From positions 1 through 13,530 of the forward strand of contig CANKBT010000050.1 in NCBI GenBank assembly GCA_947479995.1: DNA of 13,530 bases, read 5' to 3'. Position 1 is the first letter of the stretch. Every line of letters begins with the position of its first letter. Below the pieces are notes generated by a model. The model was not told the origin of the DNA. It saw only the letters and a program-made list of their open reading frames with translations, and ran no database searches. The position numbers and the translations under genes were made by a program. Of the stretch, positions 1 through 6,316 are shown piece after piece. This DNA comes from Frankiaceae bacterium (GTDB lineage: Bacteria; Actinomycetota; Actinomycetes; Mycobacteriales; SCTD01).

Positions 1-353
1 CCGGGCACGCTGGTGTCGGGGCCCTCGTTCGTCGCGAGGAGGTACTCGCCGAGCCGGGTCGCCTGGAAGTGGAAGGGCTCGGCCTGGTCCCTCGGCACGA
101 GCGCGGCGCCGCGGCCGACGAAGCCCTCGCCGGGCTGCTCGAGCACGTAACAGCCGCCGGCCATCGCGTAGCGGTCCTCCGGCACCGGCAGCCGGTCGTC
201 GACGTCGCGCCCCTCGACGAGCGCGAACTTGGTGCGCTGCCCGGTCTGGTCGGGCGGTGGCGCCTCCTCGGCGCTCGCGACGCTGATCGCGCCGAGCGGC
301 ACGAGCAGGGCGACGGCGGTGAGCAGGGCGCGGCGGCGTGTGGCGCGGGTCAC
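1..353 (-). CDS. Exported protein of unknown function, N-terminal part (runs off the window)
   Basis: The reading frame is open from a GTG at 353 to the window edge, about 117 residues, so only the N-terminus is present. It begins VTRATRRRALLTAVALLV: a basic stretch, a hydrophobic core of about 15 residues, and an ASA/E-type signal peptidase I site near residue 28, so the protein is probably secreted by the Sec route. The Arg cluster lacks a clear twin-arginine consensus. The mature part contains RYAMAGGCYVLE (about residues 61-72) and FHFQATRLGEYLLA (about 95-108), which look like repeated strands of a small beta-rich domain. I have an unverified impression that similar N-terminal segments precede the catalytic domain in secreted actinobacterial metal-dependent hydrolases. 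No clear Shine-Dalgarno sequence precedes the GTG. Third-position GC is high, as expected for a real gene. A palindromic operator-like site lies 38 bases upstream of the start codon. Confidence 0.7.
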   Translation of the reverse strand, partial: MTRATRRRALLTAVALLVPLGAISVASAEEAPPPDQTGQRTKFALVEGRDVDDRLPVPEDRYAMAGGCYVLEQPGEGFVGRGAALVPRDQAEPFHFQATRLGEYLLATNEGPDTSVP

Positions 354-390
354 GATGCCGTGCAACGAGCGGGGAGCGCGAGGGGAACGG

Positions 391-407
391 CACTGGTCTG
401 ACCAGTG
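391..407. promoter_or_regulatory. GntR/FadR-like operator palindrome
   Basis: A perfect inverted repeat, CACTGGTC-T-GACCAGTG, with 8-base arms around one central base. It lies 38 bases upstream of the GTG start of the exported-protein gene and 112 bases downstream of the stop of the reductase-like gene, so it sits where a promoter or operator would be expected. The core TGGTCNGACCA matches the published type of operator for FadR-subfamily GntR regulators. It is one base shorter than the DasR-type site, which has TGGTCTAGACCA. The regulator is not encoded in this window. The palindrome itself is observed; its function is inferred. Confidence 0.5.
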
Positions 408-518
408 GGGCAGCCTGCGGCGTCATGCCTGATCAGGGCCGGTCGACGCATCGACGTGCGACCACGCGCGCCATCACCACCCGCTGGCGCTGCCAGGCGC
501 CCGCGAGGACGCTCGCGG

Positions 519-1058
519 TCAGCCCGTGGACGCCCGCACGACCGCGTAGCGCGCGCACGCGAAGTCGCGGTTGCGCACGACGTCCTCCAGCCGCAGCTCG
601 ACGTGGCGCGGCAGCAGCGGGGCGCCGGCGCCGAGGGCGACGGGCGCCCACTGCACCCACACCTCGTCGAGCAGCCCGGCGTCGGCGTACTGACCGGCGA
701 GGTCGCCGCCGCCGACGACCCACAGGTCCTTCTCCCCGGCGGCCGCCGTCATCTCGGGGTGCAGGGCGGCGACGTCGCCGCGGGCGAAGCGGACGTCGCC
801 GTCGACGCGCGGCAGGTCGTCGCGCGACGACAGCACCCAGGTCGGCAGGGAGTACGGCCACGCGGTGCCCTCGTGCGCGACGACCCACTCGTACGTCGTC
901 GAGCCCATGACCAGGGCGCCCACCCGGTCGGCGAGGAAGGCGTCGTAGCCCATCGGCCCGGTGACGTCGACGTCGCGGGACAGCAGCCAGGACAGGCCGT
1001 GCGAGGCGTCGGCGATGAAGCCGTCGATGCTGGACGCGGTGAAGTAGGTCGTGGCCAC
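519..1058 (-). CDS. Dihydrofolate reductase family protein (RibD C-terminal fold)
   Basis: A 179-residue protein of the family that shares the DHFR/RibD C-terminal NADPH-binding fold; most members have unknown substrates and are not true folate enzymes. Visible motifs are the N-terminal strand and turn TTYFTASSIDGFIAD (3-17), LVMGSTTYEW (49-58), and the glycine-rich nucleotide-binding turn DLWVVGGGDLAGQ (111-123), followed by DEVWVQWAPVALGAG (131-145). The length is normal for the family. I chose the GTG at 1058 because the family starts directly at the first beta strand and an AGGG lies about 8 bases upstream. The same frame stays open to 1160, but that would put the start inside a large hairpin and add about 34 low-complexity residues. 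It lies downstream of the XPB operon on the same strand but is separated from it by strong hairpins, so it is probably its own transcription unit. It is presumably cytoplasmic. Confidence 0.87.
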   Translation of the reverse strand: MATTYFTASSIDGFIADASHGLSWLLSRDVDVTGPMGYDAFLADRVGALVMGSTTYEWVVAHEGTAWPYSLPTWVLSSRDDLPRVDGDVRFARGDVAALHPEMTAAAGEKDLWVVGGGDLAGQYADAGLLDEVWVQWAPVALGAGAPLLPRHVELRLEDVVRNRDFACARYAVVRASTG

Positions 1059-1106
1059 GGCCGCACCCTGGCAGGGCCCTCCGACAAGCCGGGGCGGGCC
1101 GGCCGG

Positions 1107-1183
1107 GTGACCACCGCACCGCCCGGGGCGAGGCGAGGCCGCAGGCGGTGCAGTGGTCACGTCCGGGGGCGGCGGGGCCGCCC
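1107..1183 (-). terminator. Tandem hairpins after the XPB operon (likely terminator)
   Basis: Reading the minus strand after the xpb stop, the first element is a 6-bp stem (1178-1183 with 1167-1172, 5-base loop). It is followed by a long stem with 17-base arms, GTGACCACTGCACCGCC (1160 down to 1144) and GGCGGTGCGGTGGTCAC (1123 down to 1107), around a 20-base loop. The only non-Watson-Crick position is U-G in the minus-strand RNA, so the minus transcript pairs over all 17 positions, whereas a plus-strand transcript would have a C-A mismatch there. There is no T-rich tail, which is usual for terminators in high-GC actinobacteria. The element could also act as an mRNA 3' stabiliser or as an attenuator for the reductase-like gene, which starts 49 bases further on. 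Confidence 0.72.
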
Positions 1184-1188
1184 GGGCG

Positions 1189-2853
1189 CTAGGCGCTCAG
1201 GACGTCGTCGGCGTCGACGATCGTGTACGCGTAGCCCTGCTCGGCGAGGAAGCGCTGGCGGTGCGCGGCGTACTCCGCGTCGACCGTGTCGCGGCTGACC
1301 ACCGTGTAGAAGTGGGCCGTGCGGCCGTCGGGCTTGGGGCGCAGCACCCGGCCGAGGCGCTGGGCCTCCTCCTGGCGCGAGCCGAAGGTGCCCGAGCACT
1401 GGATCGCGACGGTCGCCTCGGGCAGGTCGATCGAGAAGTTGGCGACCTTGCTCACCACCAGGCCCGGGATCTGCTTGGTGCGGAACAGGTCGAACAGCCG
1501 CTGCCGCTCGGCGTTCTTCGTCGAGCCCTGGATGACCGGCATGTCGAGCGCCTCGCCGAGCTCCTCGAGCTGGTCGAGGTAGGCGCCGATGACGAGCACC
1601 TGGTCGTCGCTGTGCCGCTCCACCAGCTTCTTCACCACGGCGATCTTGGTGTGGGCGGTCGCGGCGTACTTGTAGCGGTCCTCGGGCTCGCCGGTGGCGT
1701 AGAGCAGCCGCTCGTTGTCGGTCATCGTCACGCGGACCTCGGTGCAGTCGGCGGGCGCGATGTAGCCCTGCTGCTCGATGTCCTTCCACGGCGCGTCGTA
1801 GCGCTTCGGGCCGATGAGGGAGAAGACGTCGCCCTCGCGGCCGTCCTCGCGCACGAGCGTGGCGGTCAGGCCGAGGCGCCGGCGCGACTGCAGGTCGGCG
1901 GTCATGCGGAACACCGGCGCGGGCAGCAGGTGCACCTCGTCGTAGACCACCAGGCCCCAGTCGCGGGCCCCGAACAGCTCGAGGTGGGCGTACTCGCCCT
2001 TCCGCTTCGTGGTCATGATCTGGTACGTCGCGATCGTGACCGGCTTGATCTCCTTCTTCTCGCCGGAGTACTCGCCGATCTCGTCCTCGGTCAGGGACGT
2101 CCGCTTGACCAGCTCGTCCTTCCACTGCCGCCCGGAGACGGTGTTGGTGACGAGGATGAGGGTCGTCGCGCCGGCGCGGGCCATGGCCGCCGCGCCGACC
2201 AGCGTCTTGCCGGCGCCGCAGGGCAGCACGACGACGCCCGAGCCGCCGTGCCAGAAGCCGTCGACCGCGAGCGACTGGTAGTCGCGCAGCGTCCAGCCGT
2301 CCTGCGCCAGCTCGATGGCGTGGGCCTCGCCGTCGACGTAGCCCGCGAGGTCCTCCGCCGGCCAGCCCACCTTGAGCAGCGCCTGCTTGAGGCGGCCGCG
2401 CTCGGACGGGAACGCCTGCACGGTGTCGGCGTCGAGCCGGGTGCCGAGCATCGGCGCGACCTTCTTGCTGCGCGTGACCTCCTCGAGCACCGCCCGGTCG
2501 GTCGTGCGGAGCACCAGGCCGTGCACGGGGTCCTGCTCGAGGGTCAGGCGGCCGTAGCGGTCCATCGTGTCGGCGACGTCGACGAGCAGCGCGTGCGGCA
2601 CGGCGTAGCGGCTGAAGCGCACGAGGGCGTCGACGACCTGCTCGGCGTCGTGGCCGGCGGCGCGGGCGTTCCACAGCCCGAGCGGCGTGAGCCGGTAGGT
2701 GTGCACGTGCTCCGGGCTGCGCTCGAGCTCGGCGAACGGCGCGATGGCCTGGCGGCACTCGGCCGCCATCGGGTGGTCGACCTCCAGCAGGAGGGTCTTG
2801 TCGCTCTGGACGATCAGCGGACCGTCGGGGGTGTTCACCACAGGAGTGTCCAA
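1189..2853 (-). CDS. xpb: DNA repair helicase XPB (superfamily 2, bacterial type)
   Basis: A 554-residue 3'-5' DNA helicase/translocase of the XPB (ERCC3/Ssl2) family. Residues about 19-126 form an N-terminal domain that I match to Helicase_C_3. A DNA-binding segment leads to the Q-like motif LRDYQ (189-193), then Walker A PCGAGKT (211-217), Walker B DEVH (305-308), and motif III LGLTATL (327-333), followed directly by the XPB-specific RED triplet (335-337). The second RecA lobe ends with motif VI, QRLGRVLRP (498-506). All catalytic residues are present. The annotated start is TTG at 2853; GTG codons at 2841 and 2838 are alternatives, since conserved sequence begins only at about GPLIVQSDKTLLLEVDH (residues 11-27). 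It starts 25 bases after the stop of the upstream gene, so the two are almost certainly cotranscribed. In bacteria its physiological role, beyond ATP-dependent DNA unwinding and a presumed part in repair, is poorly defined. It is the orthologue type of M. tuberculosis Rv0861c. Confidence 0.96.
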   Translation of the reverse strand: MDTPVVNTPDGPLIVQSDKTLLLEVDHPMAAECRQAIAPFAELERSPEHVHTYRLTPLGLWNARAAGHDAEQVVDALVRFSRYAVPHALLVDVADTMDRYGRLTLEQDPVHGLVLRTTDRAVLEEVTRSKKVAPMLGTRLDADTVQAFPSERGRLKQALLKVGWPAEDLAGYVDGEAHAIELAQDGWTLRDYQSLAVDGFWHGGSGVVVLPCGAGKTLVGAAAMARAGATTLILVTNTVSGRQWKDELVKRTSLTEDEIGEYSGEKKEIKPVTIATYQIMTTKRKGEYAHLELFGARDWGLVVYDEVHLLPAPVFRMTADLQSRRRLGLTATLVREDGREGDVFSLIGPKRYDAPWKDIEQQGYIAPADCTEVRVTMTDNERLLYATGEPEDRYKYAATAHTKIAVVKKLVERHSDDQVLVIGAYLDQLEELGEALDMPVIQGSTKNAERQRLFDLFRTKQIPGLVVSKVANFSIDLPEATVAIQCSGTFGSRQEEAQRLGRVLRPKPDGRTAHFYTVVSRDTVDAEYAAHRQRFLAEQGYAYTIVDADDVLSA

Positions 2854-2878
2854 CGCCGGTGCGACACCCGCTCTTCCG

Positions 2879-5236
2879 CTACGGGTGCTCGGGCGCCTCG
2901 TCCAGCTCGGCGACGCCGGTGATGCGGTGCACCGAGAAGGTGCGGTCCTCGCGGCGCAGGTGGTCGTACGCCGTGACGAAGCCGCCCTCGACGCCCCGCG
3001 GCTCGACGACCCGGCTGGTCGCCCGGCCCTGCGCGTCGACGTAGCCGATCCAGACCTGCCGGCCCTCGCGCGCGGCCTCCTGCAGGAAGGCCAGGACGTC
3101 GCCGGTCGGGGTGCGGCTCGTCGTGACCGGGGCGCGGCGTGCCGCCCGGGCGGCCAGGTCGCCGGCCCGCAGCGCCGTGACGGCGAGCGCCGCCTGCTCG
3201 GGCGGCAGCGCGGCGGGCTCGGCGTGTCGGGCCGGCCGGGGGCGCACGGCGGTGCGGCGGGCGTCGGGGCGGGCGAGCAGCAGCGCGCCGTCGGGCGCCT
3301 CGGCGGCGGGCGCGAACCCGGCGGCCCGCAGGTCCTCGAGCAGCTGGGTGAGCGGCACCTGGCTCACCAGCACGGTCGGGGCGATCCGCCGCAGCCCCAG
3401 GGATGCGGTCCGCTTCGCCGCCACGACCTCGGACAGCAGCGACTCGTCGTCGCACCGCAGGTAGGTCGCCGCGACGCCCGCGCGCAGGCGCCCGTGGCGG
3501 CGGGCGACGTCCTCGACGAGGTACGTCAGCGCCTGCGGCACAGGGGTGCGCGAGCGCGCGCGGAACAGCTCCTGCACCTCGCCGGCCGAGCGCCCGGCGT
3601 CGAGCGCGCGGCGCACCGACGCCTCGGACACGCGGTAGACGGTCGCGCCGCCGGTCGACTCGACGTCGGCGACGAGCGCGAGCTCGCGAGCCAGGTCGCG
3701 CGCGAGCGGGCCGGGGGCGACGACGGTGAGGTCGGGCTGCACGAGCACGTGGTCGAGCGGGTCGGGCAGCAGCGCCGACAGCGCCCGGGCGGCCCCGCGG
3801 TCGTCGCCGGCGAGCACGAGCCGCGCGGGCCCGGAGATGCCGCCGCGGCCGGTGACGCCGAGCAGCTCGGCCTCCTCGAGCACCCAGGCGAGCACCTGGT
3901 CGCGCAGCCGGCCGCCGCGCCGGGGCGCGGCCCACACGAGGCGGTCGAGGAGCGCCTCGCGCGACGGCGCCTGCCCGGCCGGCACGTCGGCGAGCGCCCG
4001 CAGCACGCGCAGGCGGTCGGCCGGCGCCCCCGGCCGGGCGATCTCGAGCGACAGCGGGGCGAGCGCCTTGTCGCGGTCGTCGCGCTCGCCGATGAGGCCG
4101 GGCAGGCGCGGCAGGTCGACCCAGGCGCGGGCGAGCGCGGTCCAGCGCTGCTCGGGCGGCAGCGCCGCCCAGCCGTCGTACGCGGTGGTCGGCGACCACT
4201 CCGGGTCGACCCCGGCGGTGGTGTCGAGCAGGCCCGCGCCGTACGCCACCTCGAGCAGCAGGCCGGCGACCCGCTCGGGGACGTCGAGGTCCTTGGCGAC
4301 GCGGCGCAGGTCGCGGACGCCGAGGCCGCCCGAGCGCAGCACCGCGGGGCTCTCGACCGACCACTGCTCGAGCAGCGCCTCGACCTTGGCGACGACGTCG
4401 GCCGCGACCTGCGCGGCGGCGGCGTCGACCGCGCCCTTGCCGGGCGAGGAGCCGTCGAGCGGGGGCGGCGTGGCGCGCACCTCGCCGAGCGGGGCGTCGC
4501 CGCGCAGCAGCAGCGCCACCTCGCGCGGCAGCTCGACGGTGCTGGTGTCGACGGGCACGAGCAGGCCGTGGGCGATGAGCCAGCGCACGGGCGAGAGGTC
4601 CTCGCCGTCGGCGACCGGCCGCAGCGCGTCGCGCACCTGCCCGAGGGGGGAGCCGTGCGCCAGGCTCTCGAGCACCTCGCGGGCGCGCGGGCCGGCCTCG
4701 TCGAGCAGGCCGCGCAGCCGGTCGGGGTCGGTCAGCGCGGCGACCACCGCGGGCAGGCCGGCGTCGGCGGCCAGCCCGAGGCGCTGCGCCACCGGGGCGA
4801 GCTGGCCGCCGCTCAGGCGCGCGAGGCAGGCGGCGACCGGGCGGCCGAGGCCGGCGGGCGAGGTGCCGGCGACCTCGCGCACCCCGCCGACGACCGACAG
4901 CGCGGCGTCGGGCCCCCACACGAGCGCCAGGTCGCGCAGCCGGGCCACGCCGGAGTCGACGGCCCTCTTGGTCGCGCCGCCGCCGACGAGGGCGCGGACC
5001 TCGGCGAGGGTCGTCGGGGTGTCGAGCAGCACCAGGGCGTCGACGAGGGCGAGCGAGAAGGCGTCGAGCTGCTCGAGCGCCCGCAGCAGCGACAGGCGGG
5101 CGGCCGCGCGCGCCGCGAGCACCCCGACGTCCGGGGGCACGGGGGAGGCGAGGTCGGGGCGCGCGGCGAGCAGCGCGGCGAGCCGGTCGTCGTCCCAGGC
5201 GCGCAGGGCGTCGGCCAGGCTCCGCGGCGCGTCCAT
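2879..5236 (-). CDS. XPB-associated protein: Helicase_C_3 domain plus C-terminal WYL domain
   Basis: A 785-residue protein, of the type annotated as 'helicase-associated' or Helicase_C_3 domain protein in actinobacteria, encoded directly upstream of xpb (I recall Rv0862c beside Rv0861c). Residues 1-480 are Ala/Leu/Arg-rich helical repeats, probably several winged-helix-like units. Residues about 496-610, from VQPDLTVVAPGPLARDLA onward, match Helicase_C_3, the domain also found at the XPB N-terminus. After a Pro/Arg-rich linker (about 655-712), residues 715-777 look like a WYL domain: GRQVWIGYVDAQGR, then RVVEP, TAYDHL and REDRTFSVHRITGV. There are no Walker motifs, so it is not itself a helicase. 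I chose the ATG at 5236 because homologues start with a similar ADALRA..DDRLAALLAARPDL helix and a TAGCCT -10 box sits exactly 7 bases before it, giving a leaderless mRNA. The frame stays open to 5542, but that extension looks like low-complexity shadow. A role in modulating XPB is inferred from linkage. Confidence 0.92.
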   Translation of the reverse strand: MDAPRSLADALRAWDDDRLAALLAARPDLASPVPPDVGVLAARAAARLSLLRALEQLDAFSLALVDALVLLDTPTTLAEVRALVGGGATKRAVDSGVARLRDLALVWGPDAALSVVGGVREVAGTSPAGLGRPVAACLARLSGGQLAPVAQRLGLAADAGLPAVVAALTDPDRLRGLLDEAGPRAREVLESLAHGSPLGQVRDALRPVADGEDLSPVRWLIAHGLLVPVDTSTVELPREVALLLRGDAPLGEVRATPPPLDGSSPGKGAVDAAAAQVAADVVAKVEALLEQWSVESPAVLRSGGLGVRDLRRVAKDLDVPERVAGLLLEVAYGAGLLDTTAGVDPEWSPTTAYDGWAALPPEQRWTALARAWVDLPRLPGLIGERDDRDKALAPLSLEIARPGAPADRLRVLRALADVPAGQAPSREALLDRLVWAAPRRGGRLRDQVLAWVLEEAELLGVTGRGGISGPARLVLAGDDRGAARALSALLPDPLDHVLVQPDLTVVAPGPLARDLARELALVADVESTGGATVYRVSEASVRRALDAGRSAGEVQELFRARSRTPVPQALTYLVEDVARRHGRLRAGVAATYLRCDDESLLSEVVAAKRTASLGLRRIAPTVLVSQVPLTQLLEDLRAAGFAPAAEAPDGALLLARPDARRTAVRPRPARHAEPAALPPEQAALAVTALRAGDLAARAARRAPVTTSRTPTGDVLAFLQEAAREGRQVWIGYVDAQGRATSRVVEPRGVEGGFVTAYDHLRREDRTFSVHRITGVAELDEAPEHP

Positions 5237-5255
5237 CCGGTCGAGGCTAGTCGCG
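5237..5255 (-). promoter_or_regulatory. Leaderless-type promoter of the XPB operon
   Basis: On the minus strand, CGCGACTAGCCT is followed by 7 bases and then the ATG at 5236. TAGCCT (5249 down to 5244) fits the actinobacterial -10 consensus TANNNT, and the 7-base gap puts the transcription start on the A of the start codon. No Shine-Dalgarno sequence is present, which agrees with a leaderless transcript. I see no convincing -35 hexamer. The same 12-base string occurs before the cold-shock gene at 5838-5849. Confidence 0.6.
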
Positions 5256-5289
5256 GAGTGCGCATCCCGCCGGGGGGTAGGGCGCCCGC

Positions 5290-5526
5290 ATGACGACCCC
5301 TGACCCCCACGCCGAGGGGCTCGTGGCGCCGGAGGGCGTCGACGAGGGCTCCGCCGCCTCGACCGCCGAGAATGCGGCCGGCCACGACGACGCCGGCACC
5401 GTCGGCGGGCGCGGCCCCGGCGGCCCGCCGGACCCGGCGCAGCCCGCCCCGCCGGACGAGCCGTCGACCGACGACGTCGAGCCGGGCGGCGGCCCTGGCC
5501 AGGAGTACAGCGTCGGCGAGGGCTGA
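5290..5526 (+). CDS. Small acidic Gly/Pro/Asp-rich protein of unknown function
   Basis: A 78-residue protein that I do not recognise. It is strongly acidic and disorder-prone, with few hydrophobic residues, no signal peptide and no membrane segment. A Gly/Pro-rich middle (GGRGPGGPPDPAQPAPPDEP) is followed by a tail ending QEYSVGEG. It is divergent from the XPB operon, with 53 bases between the two start codons. Support for a real gene is that it fills an otherwise empty gap, its third codon positions are nearly all G or C, and the ATG is preceded by a GGGGGG run about 12 bases upstream and by a -10-like TAGGGC 6 bases upstream. It could still be a chance frame, because GC-rich DNA of this kind produces many. 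Confidence 0.55.
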   Translation: MTTPDPHAEGLVAPEGVDEGSAASTAENAAGHDDAGTVGGRGPGGPPDPAQPAPPDEPSTDDVEPGGGPGQEYSVGEG

Positions 5527-5566
5527 CCCGCCGGCCGGTCACGCGCCGCGCACGGGCTCCGCAGCG

Positions 5567-5821
5567 TCAGCCCTGCGCGCGCTTGGCCTCGCGGCGGCGC
5601 GTCCGCGCCCCGCGCAGCAGCCCGACGAGCGCGAGGGCGAAGCCGAGGGGCAGCAGCACGCCCGCCAGCACGACCGGCACGTCGGGGGCGTCGGTCTCGC
5701 CGAGGATGGCCGGCACGACGCTGACGAGCGTCATGACGACGCCCACGACGAACACCGCCGCGCCCAGGCGCACGAGCAGGTCGCCGGGCCGGCGGTTGGG
5801 GGCGGCGTGCCTGCTGCTCAC
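5567..5821 (-). CDS. Small membrane protein with two transmembrane helices
   Basis: An 84-residue protein with two clear hydrophobic segments, LGAAVFVVGVVMTLVSVVPAI (about 19-39) and VPVVLAGVLLPLGFALALVG (about 48-67). A short acidic loop (GETDAPD) separates them, and both ends are basic (RRPGD near the N-terminus, RTRRREAKR near the C-terminus). By the positive-inside rule both ends face the cytoplasm. It starts with GTG at 5821 without a clear ribosome site, but TACGCT lies 6 bases upstream as a possible -10 box, suggesting a leaderless mRNA. It converges with the small acidic gene and is divergent from the cold-shock gene. The function is unknown; similar short two-helix proteins are common in actinobacteria. 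Confidence 0.8.
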   Translation of the reverse strand: MSSRHAAPNRRPGDLLVRLGAAVFVVGVVMTLVSVVPAILGETDAPDVPVVLAGVLLPLGFALALVGLLRGARTRRREAKRAQG

Positions 5822-5827
5822 GGCGCC

Positions 5828-5849
5828 AGCGTAGGCGCGCGACTAGCCT
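5828..5849. promoter_or_regulatory. Divergent -10 elements between the small membrane protein and the cold-shock gene
   Basis: On the minus strand TACGCT (5833 down to 5828) lies 6 bases before the GTG at 5821, as expected for a leaderless transcript. On the plus strand TAGCCT (5844-5849) is a good TANNNT -10 box for the cold-shock gene; transcription would start near 5857 and leave a 5' leader of about 42 bases with a ribosome site just before the GTG at 5899. The two boxes are only 10 bases apart, so the promoters overlap and may compete. No -35 hexamer is obvious for either. Confidence 0.45.
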
Positions 5850-5898
5850 GGAGCGCGAGCCCGGTCGCCCGTGACCGGCCCGAGCGGACGAGGTCGCG

Positions 5899-6282
5899 GT
5901 GCCCACCGGCAAGGTCAAGTTCTACGACAGGGACAAGGGCTTCGGCTTCGTCTCGCGCGACGACGGCGGCGACGTCTTCGTCCCGAAGTCCGCGCTGCCC
6001 GCGGGTGTCGAGGAGCTCAAGGCCGGGGTGCGCGTGGAGTTCGGGGTGGCCGCCGGCAAGCGCGGCGAGCAGGCGCTGTCGCTGACGGTGCTCGACGCCC
6101 CGGTCGGCCTGGCGAGCGCCCGCCGCCCCGCCGAGGAGCTCGGCACGATGGTCGAGGACCTCATCAAGCTGCTCGAGGCGCGGGTCGCGCCCGGGCTGCG
6201 GCGGGGCAAGCACCCCGACCGCGAGACGGGCCGGCGGGTGGCGACGATCCTGCGCGCCGTCGCCACCGAGCTCGAGGGCTAG
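5899..6282 (+). CDS. cspB: CspB-type cold-shock domain protein with C-terminal helical extension
   Basis: A 127-residue single-stranded nucleic-acid binding protein. Residues 1-66 are a cold-shock domain: GKVKFYDRDKGFGFVSRDDG contains RNP-1 (KGFGFV, 13-18), and DVFVPKSAL (25-33) is RNP-2. The RNP-2 His and Phe of typical CspA (VFVHFSAI) are replaced by Pro and Lys. Residues about 78-127 form an extra, probably helical, segment (ELGTMVEDLIKLLEARV, then RRVATILRAVATELEG), so the protein is nearly twice the length of an ordinary 67-residue Csp. As I recall, this extended form resembles M. tuberculosis CspB (Rv0871), hence the symbol. The start is GTG at 5899, with GACGAGG about 6 bases upstream. 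It has its own promoter, divergent from the small membrane protein, and a hairpin directly after the stop. It is probably an RNA chaperone; cold induction cannot be judged from the sequence. Confidence 0.93.
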   Translation: MPTGKVKFYDRDKGFGFVSRDDGGDVFVPKSALPAGVEELKAGVRVEFGVAAGKRGEQALSLTVLDAPVGLASARRPAEELGTMVEDLIKLLEARVAPGLRRGKHPDRETGRRVATILRAVATELEG

Positions 6283-6299
6283 CGCCGGCTCAGCCGGCG
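6283..6299. terminator. Bidirectional terminator between the cold-shock and lipoprotein genes
   Basis: CGCCGGC-TCA-GCCGGCG forms a perfect 7-bp GC stem with a 3-base loop, starting at the base right after the cold-shock stop codon. A second, weaker hairpin (GCCGG at 6301-6305 with CCGGC at 6312-6316) follows and ends at the base before the convergent lipoprotein stop codon. The position between two convergent genes fits a shared terminator. There is no T-tract. Confidence 0.6.
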
Positions 6300-6316
6300 G
6301 GCCGGTGCGCTCCGGC

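Noticed and set aside
1153..2922. 589-residue plus-strand reading frame opposite xpb
   Set aside because: It is antisense to a gene with a full set of helicase motifs; its composition is Val/Leu/Arg/Asp/His-rich without any recognisable motif, as expected for a mirror frame in DNA of this GC content.
2699..5293. 864-residue plus-strand reading frame opposite the XPB partner gene
   Set aside because: Low-complexity Gly/Arg/Ala/Glu composition and complete overlap with a gene supported by domains, promoter and start; a GC-skew artefact.
5527..5566. Possible terminator between the small acidic gene and the small membrane protein gene
   Set aside because: Only short, interrupted GC self-complementarity (GACC...GGTC around GCCGGC) with no proper loop; not strong enough to call.
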